Assembly: GCA_018417955.1 (NCBI GenBank)
Contig: JACTVC010000004.1
Span: 3,100,001-3,164,000, forward strand
Direction: 5' to 3'
Source of the DNA: Laccaria trichodermophora
Lineage: Eukaryota; Basidiomycota; Agaricomycetes; Agaricales; Hydnangiaceae
Length of the DNA stretch: 64,000 nt
Shown: positions 56,949 through 64,000 of the stretch, one piece after another
Layout: every line of letters starts with the position of its first letter
Position numbering within the stretch: position 1 is the first letter of the stretch
Notes under the pieces: model-generated
The model's database searches: none
The model's input: only the letters and a program-made list of their open reading frames with translations
Told to the model about the DNA's origin: nothing
Program-made: the position numbers and the translations under genes

Positions 56949-58129
56949 TCATCCATGCCCGGCTTTTCCCTTGGGGCCACGTTTATGCTGTCCTCGCCTC
57001 GACTCCTTCGGGTATTCACATGTGAGATCTCGACGCAGACATTGACTAAAAAATGTGGTAAGAACGCTAACATCAAAATAAAGTCGATTGCATACGCACA
57101 AGTTTGGTCAGGTTCATCCTCACTTGGGCGACCACATGCAATTTTCCTCTCTCTGCAAAATAAACATGCGAGACTCAACCTCTTCTGCTCTCCGTCTTTC
57201 TTCGGGATGTGTGGCTTAGGCGGAGGTGCGGTCGACTGACGTGGGGGTGGCACCGACGCTACCTTTTGTTTGACCGGCGCGGGAGCCGATCGACGACGAC
57301 TGGAGGACGGAAAATGTGGTTTTAAATCCATATCTAAATCAGAATCAGACGAAGGCCTTTCCTTCCGTTTTGCCTTAGTAGAAGTTTGTTGGGTCTTGGG
57401 CTCAGAGGGGGTAGTCGGAGCTTTTGAAAATTTGGACTCAGCACGACTGAGCTCCGATAGAAAAAGTACATTGGCTGAGAGCTCGGAGTATGAAGAATGT
57501 TGGGTGGGGGAAATGGGAGGGTGTTGAGAGGGATATGGGAGTAGGTCGACGACACTATAATGAGGATGGCCAAACGCGTCGTATGCGAGTTGGTCCTCGC
57601 ATGGAATCTCATAGGTCTGCCATTCAACAGAAGCTTCCGCGGAATTGTAGTACTGGAATGAGCCGCACGTGCTGGGGTCGGAGACTTGGGGACTCGGAAA
57701 GTCCCAATCACCACGCGCCAAAGGTGTCCCGCAAAAGGCGGACGAAACGTAATAAGCGATGCCGCCAGCGGGCTGCTGGCTTCGAAAACGATCACCTTCA
57801 TCATGCGGGACGTGTGTATCCTCGGACCTGCCAAACTTCGGTATGTCAGTTTCTGGGGTGTAAGCGTAAATCGAAATTCAGAGGCCACCCACCTCCTGGT
57901 GCGATGCAACCTGAAAATTTTGAGTTGCGCGGTCATAGGTGGGTGAAAACGTTGGTTGGGGCAAGTATAAATTCGGAGGAGGTGTTTGAATGAGGTTTGG
58001 TTGCCTGCGACCCATGGCTGTGAGTGGTTGATTCAAATCGAGAAAGGGCCGTCGGTTCTCATCGCGGGCAGCTGGGGAGAAGGTGGGTTGAAACGAGTCC
58101 TGATAGGAGGAACCGTATAGGTTGGACAT
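56949..58129 (-). CDS. Zn(II)2Cys6 protein with C-terminal zinc cluster
   Basis: ATG 58129; exons 58129-57889, 57852-57096 and 57045-56949 (TGA) join in phase to 364 residues. Residues 1-305 are Pro/Ser/Gln-rich and disordered-looking, with a basic stretch (KAKRKERPSSDSD, then SSSRRRSAP). The cluster starts at about C310: C-x2-C-x6-C-x11-C-x2-C-x6-C (CLFCRERKIAC, then C.QCLRRDLTC) followed by EYPKESRRGQHKRGP. A C-terminal cluster is unusual for ascomycete factors but known in basidiomycete ones. It presumably binds DNA in the nucleus; targets are unknown. All splice sites are canonical and no lesion was found, in contrast to its neighbours. The leading exon starts MSNLYGSSYQDSF. Confidence 0.8.
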
Positions 58130-58593
58130 GATGTGATGTGTATATCGTCGTATGGTTAGAGGGGAGAAAGAATGGCGAAGATGAGAGGACGGTGAAAAAG
58201 ATAATGGTGGTGGTTGTGAATGAAAAGTCAGGGTGAGACGCCCTGAACTTTGAAGACGCCTTGAAGGCGAAAATAAGCAAAATTGGGGGTGAGGTACAAT
58301 TCATTTGGAACCCTCACGTGCATTGACAATCGAGCTTAACCTTCATTGGTCACTTCTGGGCACAAGGCCTGCCTTGCACTTGTCAACAATTTGAACAAAC
58401 GTCAAGTTGATCCGTTCACGTGTCCCAAGGGTTCGGCGACATCGCTGATGAGTCCGGGGTAAAACTATTCAGAAACCCCCGTTTCTGGCATAACCTTATC
58501 CAGAAACCCTGTATAGTCAAACAAACTCTCCCCGAAATTTTGATGGGTTCGCCGTCCACGGCGTCATGTCACTGTGATGCCACACGCGCTCAA
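58130..58593. other. Promoter side of the Zn(II)2Cys6 gene; junction to truncated adenylate cyclase
   Basis: 58130-58310 is the upstream region of the zinc-cluster gene. Sequence recognisable as adenylate cyclase begins only near 58590; a possible FDGFAVHGV remnant lies at about 58540. Confidence 0.35.
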
Positions 58594-61584
58594 ACACTAG
58601 TTCAAGCGCGAATCGACTCTCAAAGTTCCTTCATGATCGTTTTGTCAGCCAGTTCTTGTTGCAGTTGGATGCATTGGACCCTCATCGGGGAGAGGTCATC
58701 CCGGATGCGCTCCGTCGTACTTTTTTAAAGCTGAACCAGGACTTGCACGACACGCTGTTTTCGAGTAATTGCAAATGTCGCAGTCGAGTGGGACGATGGG
58801 GACCAGCAGCAGCACGTTTGTGGATTCTGCTACTTTGAGAAGCGGGGCGTCTGGCATTGTGCTTTATTTTGTGAAGAAGACGATGTACGTGGCCAATGTT
58901 GGGAATGCACTGGCCGTTGTGTCGAGGCAGGGTCACGGTGTGGCTCAGGGTGTCTCCAAGAAGCACGATCCGTTTGATAGGAATGAGACTTCTCGTATCC
59001 GTGCAGCTGAGGGATGGGTGTCACCGCCTGGACTTGTCAACGACGAAGTGGACGTGTCTAGGTCGTTCGGGTACTATTCGCTCCTCCCCGTCGTTAACGC
59101 GCGCCCTGATATCTGCGTATGGGACCTGGCGGATCTCGACGAGTTCGTCACCGTGGCCAACTGTGAGCTGTGGGATTACATCTCATGCCAAACTGCGGTG
59201 GACATTGCTCGCACTGTGGCTAGAACGGAACGCCCTGATCCTATGATTGCTGCTCAGAAACTTCGTGATTTCGCGATTAGCTATGGGGCGGACGGGAGTA
59301 CGATGATCATGGCGATTTGGGTGGCGGACCTATTCAAGTCGTCAAGATCTCGACAGCCTACTTTGGATAATGTTGTTGACCCCCAGATGTACCGAACACG
59401 GAAGAAGGACGAGATTCTTGATCGCAGCATTGCCAGGCTCGATATCGAAGTACCTGCGCCGGTTGGCCATCTCGCGCTTGTGTTTACTGATATTCGAAAT
59501 TCTACACACCTTTGGGAAGCAAATCCGGGTATGCCTTCGGCGATGCGGTTGCATAACAACCTTCTACGTCGCCAACTCCGGTTCTGTGGTGGATACGAAG
59601 TGAAAACGGAGGGTGACGCCTTTATGTGTTCGTTCCCCACAGCGCTGGCTGCCGTATGGTGGGCTCTCACGGTGCAGGTTCAGCTATTGCATGAGGCCTG
59701 GCCCTTGGAGCTTTTGGAGTGCGAGGATGGGAAACCCCTCGAGGATTCTCAAGGTCGGCTTGTTGCTCGTGGATTGTCCGTTCGGATGGGGATACACTGC
59801 GGTTCGCCCGTGCCAGTGTGTGAGCCGGATCCTATCACCCATCGGATGGATTACTTTGGGCCCATGGTGAATCGTTCTGCTCGGATCAACAGCAGTGCTG
59901 GAGGTGGTCAGATCATGTGCAGCACAGAGATCATCCGCGAGATCAATGCAAAGATTCTGGAGAGTGAGTCGGAAACAGAGTACTCCAAACTTCAACCGCA
60001 GCAAGCAATCGACGCAGTTAAGCGCATGGGTGTCGAGGTCATTACTATCGGTGAAGTCAAGCTGAAGGGCCTTGAACTGCCAGAGCTCTTGACGCTCATA
60101 TATCCTTTGGGCCTGGAAGCCCAGTGAAAACCGGCTCTGCAAGTTTCCACGAGAATGTGCGAATATCGGCTGAAAAGGGCAAAATCGGCGATGATCCGCT
60201 GCGGCCCGCAACGTTTCTGCACCTGCTCCGTTGAACGACATCATTCTGGACTCGACTCTAAATTCTTTCCCCAAATTCTACTAGCTGAGCGCGACTATAT
60301 ATCTCAGAGCGCTATCAAATTGCCTTTATTCCTTCTTTCTTCCCGCCTCCCCACCATCTCCCCCAATCCATCTCCTCACACTTCGCGCCATTCCGCCCAC
60401 TGGCATTCCTCTCGTTAACGTACGTGAACAGAGTCGTCAGCCTATAGGCTCCGGAGTTCAAGTGACTGGTCTCACTGGGTACAAGGAAGTGTGTCTGTTA
60501 CCAGAACTTTGGTAAGTGACTTCCTGTCCTTGTACCATGTCGTCTAAGTGACCATTTTCGGCGCATATATGCGCCTTCTGCAGAGTATTCTATGGCCGAG
60601 GACATCTTGTGAGTGCGTTTTGGCATCCGTTTGGTGTCGCGTGTCTGATAAATACCCAGCGGCTCGAAATTTCTATTTATTCCCCCATCCACAATGCCGA
60701 CCCCGACATCGATACATCTGTCTCTCAGACGTGTGCACAAGCGGATGGGTGGAAGTGGGTGTGAGACGGCGATTAGTTAAGGTTCCGTTCCAGGGATAGA
60801 TGTCGTGTCGTGGGGGTCTTGGGTATATAGCAGCCAGAAATTCGCAGATATTCGCAGGAAATTGTATATTATATATGAAGCAATTCAAAAAATTCTACCT
60901 ACAAGTGAGGACTGAGAAATGCAGATGGGAGCAGACTAGAAGGGGTAGCCACCGAAATATTCGCAATCGACGCCGTAGTTCGTCAAAAAGGGGCAGACAG
61001 TTGCGGAAAAAAATCCGCAAAAGGGACAAAATCCCATTCTACCTGCACCTTTCTGCTCTGCCGACGATCTCCGATATCTTCCGGGAATCCGCAGATACTT
61101 GCGGCTGGTAACAGAGCCGGTTTTCACTGGGCTGGAAGGACGGCAGGAGTTGAAAGACGGTCCCACTAGTCCCAGTGCATCTGGCTCACGTGTTCAATTT
61201 AGTGCCCCACGTGAATTGGGCATATTGTGCCTCAGAATCGAAGCCCTTGCATCTGGACGTGTCTTCCAAGCGCCGTCTGACCGCAAAGCTAGTCTTGAGA
61301 CTATCAGCCTTGAGAATGAATCTGAGAGTCAGACACCCTCTGGAATCTTCAACGCCGATCCCGACCTTCTCTTACCTCCGATGAACGATCAGTCCTCTGA
61401 CATGGAACTCATGCTGGTTCTTGATTCGCTGTCCGTTCGAATCGAGAATGCCCTCTCGACATTGGTTAACAAATTCCGCCCAACCACTATTGACAAGAAC
61501 AAATTCCTCTCCGCGCTATTGGAAGGTGGTGTGCTTGAAGAAGGGACGTTGAAACACATCGCCTCTGTCCTACAAGGTCTTTAG
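58594..61584 (+). pseudogene. Adenylate cyclase, 5'-truncated and transposon-interrupted
   Basis: SANRLSKFLHDRFVSQFLLQ starts the PP2C-like domain that precedes the catalytic domain in fungal adenylate cyclase (Cyr1/Uac1). After a one- or two-base slip near 58763, a 452-codon frame (58769-60127) carries the rest of it (LRSGASGIVLYFVKKTMYVA). It then carries the complete class III cyclase core: VFTDIRNSTHLWE (first metal Asp), KTEGDAFMCSF (adenine-site Lys and second metal Asp), and RMDYFGPMVNRSARI (ribose/transition-state residues). The frame stops at LGLEAQ because the 1,012-bp element 60120-61131 is inserted. Beyond it the tail resumes in frame (GRQELKDGPTSPSASG to IASVLQGL, TAG 61584). The Ras-association and leucine-rich regions, two thirds of the normal protein, are absent upstream. 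Confidence 0.85.
60120..61131. mobile_element. 1,012-bp non-autonomous transposon in adenylate cyclase
   Basis: Termini are perfect 20-bp inverted repeats CCCAGTGAAAACCGGCTCTG. They are flanked by CTGGAAG at 60113-60119 and 61132-61138 (7-bp target duplication). Removing the element and one repeat restores the cyclase frame (LGLE joined to GRQELKDG). The CAGTG start is reminiscent of hAT ends, which usually make 8-bp duplications; assignment is uncertain. The interior encodes no protein. It has a CT-rich half (60310-60370) and a stem formed by GGTACAAGGAAGT (60478) and ACTTCCTGTCCTTGTACC (60519). Confidence 0.9.
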
Positions 61585-62046
61585 CAGTTTTTCCTACTTC
61601 ACCGTCGCTTTTCGCTGTCACTTGTGCTTTTAACTTTGACTCGTTCAAGCTTCAAGTCCTGTCCATCCGCCAAAAGTACAGGTTCATCCGACTTGGGAGG
61701 TTCTCCCATCGCTTGCTTCAATTGCACACTATGTAGAAGCTTTGCATAGAGCGGTTGAACAAATATGGCACTATTGAAGATGTTAAAGTTGTGCGTTGCG
61801 TTTTGCGATGGCGAGGTGACGTGATTCAAAGTTGTGGGCGTTGACGGCACTCATAGGATGGAAATCTGTTCCATTTCAAACTCTACGGTGTCGAATTCGG
61901 AGACAAGACCAATAAAGTCTAGTGTCCATCAAGAGGAATGCCGAGTATAAATTGGGGAATAGTGTTAGACAAACACATGACAAGGTGCCTCAGCAGTCAT
62001 ATAACAGAAAAACAAGAATGTACGTCGATAACTGAACAATCATCAG
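61585..62046. other. No gene recognised
   Basis: Convergent intergenic DNA between the cyclase tail and the HNH-like gene; short open frames only. Confidence 0.4.
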
Positions 62047-63774
62047 TCACTGGACGGAAAGAAGCGGTGGTGTTTCCAAAGTCGCTGGCACGTCTACACC
62101 CTTGCAGGAAACATGTGCCGCAGTCCCTCCGACCAGGGTCACCTCTGAATCAGACGCGCTGTCAGAATGTGTCGCGGTCCATACATCGCTCGCCCACTGC
62201 TTCAAGCCCTCAAAGAACTCCTCGTCCTCAAACTCGTCGTCCTCGTCATCCACAAACGAATCGTCCACATCCTCCTCGTTCCCTTCATCGGCAAGCTCAA
62301 AAGCCTTGAGGCAAGAAGCCGAGTCCCAAGGTGTGAGGGACTCGGCAGCGGCCTGTTGTTGTCCCATCACCGCACCAAAAGAGTCGCAAGCGTCATCTTG
62401 AGCCTGGCCTCCCCCGTCCTTGAGCTCAAAAGCCTTGAGACAAGAAGCCGAGTCCCAAGGTGCGAGGGACTCGGCAGTGGCCTGTTGTTGCCCCATCGCA
62501 CCAAATGAGCCGGCAGCATCATCTTGAGCTTGGCCTCCCTCGTCCTTCCCCCCATAGGGCATACCCCCACCTTGGGGACCGCCATCTGATCCAGCTTCTC
62601 CGGGAAGATGTGTCCGCCCTGCAGCTGACTTTGGCTCTTTGCCCCCTTCAGTGAACCATGTCGGGGGCGTCACCGTCATCCAAGCCACATAGATATTGCG
62701 CACAGCTGTCATCACGAATTTCTGCATAGGCAGCAGAAAAGGAAAATCACGTTCAAAGTTGATTGCACCCATGCCGTATAGTTGGCGGAGTTTCTTGCCG
62801 GTGTTGACGATGACAAAGTGGTACGGGACATGGAGCTCAATGGGAGGGAGGGAGGTGAAGGGGTACACGCTGTGCTCCATGAGATTGGGATCAAATGGGC
62901 CAAGAGCGTTGCCGATATAACGTTTGACTGACCACGAGGCCTCCATACCAGAAAGAGGGATAAGTTGATAGCGGAACTTGCAGGCTCTTTCATAGAACTA
63001 ACGACGGTCAGTATTCGTTCTTCTAGCCAGGGTGGAAATGCACACACAGCCTCTGGGTCCTTTCGCACATTCGTTTTCTCTCCTGCTTCAGGGAGGATGA
63101 AAACATTGCCGACGTAGGTGGCATGCATATGAAAGAGGATATTGAAGTCAACGGGGAGCCAAAACCAGCCGACCGGGTTGGACGCTTTCGTCATGTCGAA
63201 CCAGCGGTGGAGAGTGACACGTACTGAGTAGAACATGAGTAAGTGGAAACAGTAGTTAGACGGCACCCACTAATTTGGAGGTTCTTCCTCGTGTCAACAT
63301 TCAGACTGTAGTACTCCCTATTCCAAGACCATTCCAAACAATCCATCTTTTCTCGATCAAGTAAGATGACGTCGGCCCCAGAAAAAAGATCTCAATCACC
63401 TCTTTTGAAGGTGTTGAGCCACCCATGACATGGGAGAACTCGAGGATTGTCATTTTGTCGCTGACACCGGAGATGAGGCACTTGGGTCCATGACCCTCTG
63501 TTAGCGCCCCGTGGACAGTCACAGCTTCCCGAATCACATTTGACTTGACATAGGATGCCAAGGTGGACGCGGTCTTCCTCTTCTTGGGCGTCTGATCTTT
63601 GACGTTGTGTTGAGCATCAGGAATATAAGGTTGGTCGTCATGGTCCAGGCGTCGCTTCCGCTGCGTGGGGGTTGATTGCCGTTCTGCCTCCGAGTCGGTC
63701 GGAGGATCTTCTGCGTCCACCAGCTGCGTGTGTGTATCTGAGCGTTCAGGAGGCGTCAGCGAACGATTTGACAT
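62047..63774 (-). CDS. HNH-nuclease-like protein with internal duplication
   Basis: ATG 63774; exons 63774-63400, 63346-63271, 63223-63048 and 62997-62047 join in phase to 525 residues. After a charged N-terminus (RKRRLDHDD, KKRKTAS), residues about 95-160 read PKCLISGVSD, EFSHVMGGSTPS, LEWSWNREYYSLNVDTRKNL and VTLHRWFD. This gives the Cys/His, Asn and His order of an HNH fold as found in a large Agaricomycete family. A middle domain (about 200-310) follows, with YHFVIVNTGKKL. The C-terminus is acidic and contains two tandem copies of a segment of about 43 residues (GGQAQDDA, SFGA.MGQQQA, PWDSASCLKAFEL). No lesion was found. Nuclease activity is inferred only from the motif order and could be lost. 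Confidence 0.75.
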
Positions 63775-64000
63775 AGAGAACGTCTAAAGTGATAGTAAGC
63801 ACAAACACAATAGACGCGAGGACAATGTCAGTCACATAATGTGACAGTGTGTGACGGAAGGCGTTACCTAATACCTGCAACTTATAATTAAAGTCGTGAT
63901 GTTCTTTCTCTTCTCTTTATGGCGAACGATGTGTCCAGAACTCACCCATGAGCCCACAACCAGGGGTAGGGGTTTCCGCGGGTAAGAAAAGGCAGTAAAT

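Noticed and set aside
60310..60420. Pyrimidine tract considered as a gene promoter within the transposon
   Set aside because: No coding frame follows inside the element, so promoter function cannot be supported.

Overview
The window reads as nuclear DNA of a filamentous basidiomycete, most likely an Agaricomycete (mushroom-forming fungus). Genes are split by many short GT-AG introns (about 35-60 nt), intergenic DNA is long, and several recognisable families are typical of Agaricomycetes: a DUF6532 protein, an F-box/leucine-rich protein, an HNH-like protein, Zn(II)2Cys6 factors and a 2-oxoglutarate-oxygenase-like protein. All family names are my own recognition of translated motifs; no database search was run. 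Base-exact exon limits are hand-derived from splice motifs and frame continuity.

Only six loci look intact end to end: a coiled-coil protein (1938-3404, -), an oxygenase-like protein (12132-13739, +), a 125-residue protein (13876-14253, -), an 86-residue protein (22293-22660, -), a Zn(II)2Cys6 protein (56949-58129, -) and an HNH-like protein (62047-63774, -). One more, a DUF1752/DUF3295 protein (45825-49073, -), is nearly complete but needs frame corrections.

Most of the rest is a gene graveyard. Fragments or broken copies of conserved cellular genes lie next to one another: cystathionine gamma-lyase exon 1, a peroxisomal alpha/beta hydrolase, a GH47 mannosidase, one LST8 exon, a second DUF1752 copy abutting an SPT7 C-terminus, part of SEC31, a beta-carbonic anhydrase, a sugar transporter, an F-box protein, a Zn(II)2Cys6 head, PTPA, an ABC transporter, TVP23, a glyoxalase tail and the C-terminal part of adenylate cyclase. 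The lesions are single stops, one-base indels, internal deletions and insertions.

Two non-autonomous transposons can be delimited because they cut recognisable coding sequence. One of about 1.9 kb (29235-31126) lies in the carbonic anhydrase. It has roughly 40-bp terminal inverted repeats, a 10-bp target duplication and an interior of two opposed tandem arrays. One of 1,012 bp (60120-61131) lies in adenylate cyclase, with 20-bp inverted repeats and a 7-bp target duplication. A 1.7-kb array carrying nine copies of a near-perfect palindrome (54721-56468) and a duplicated block of about 0.6 kb containing telomere-like motifs (52880-54170) make up the other repeat-rich zone. The strongest candidates for something new are these two elements and the palindrome array.
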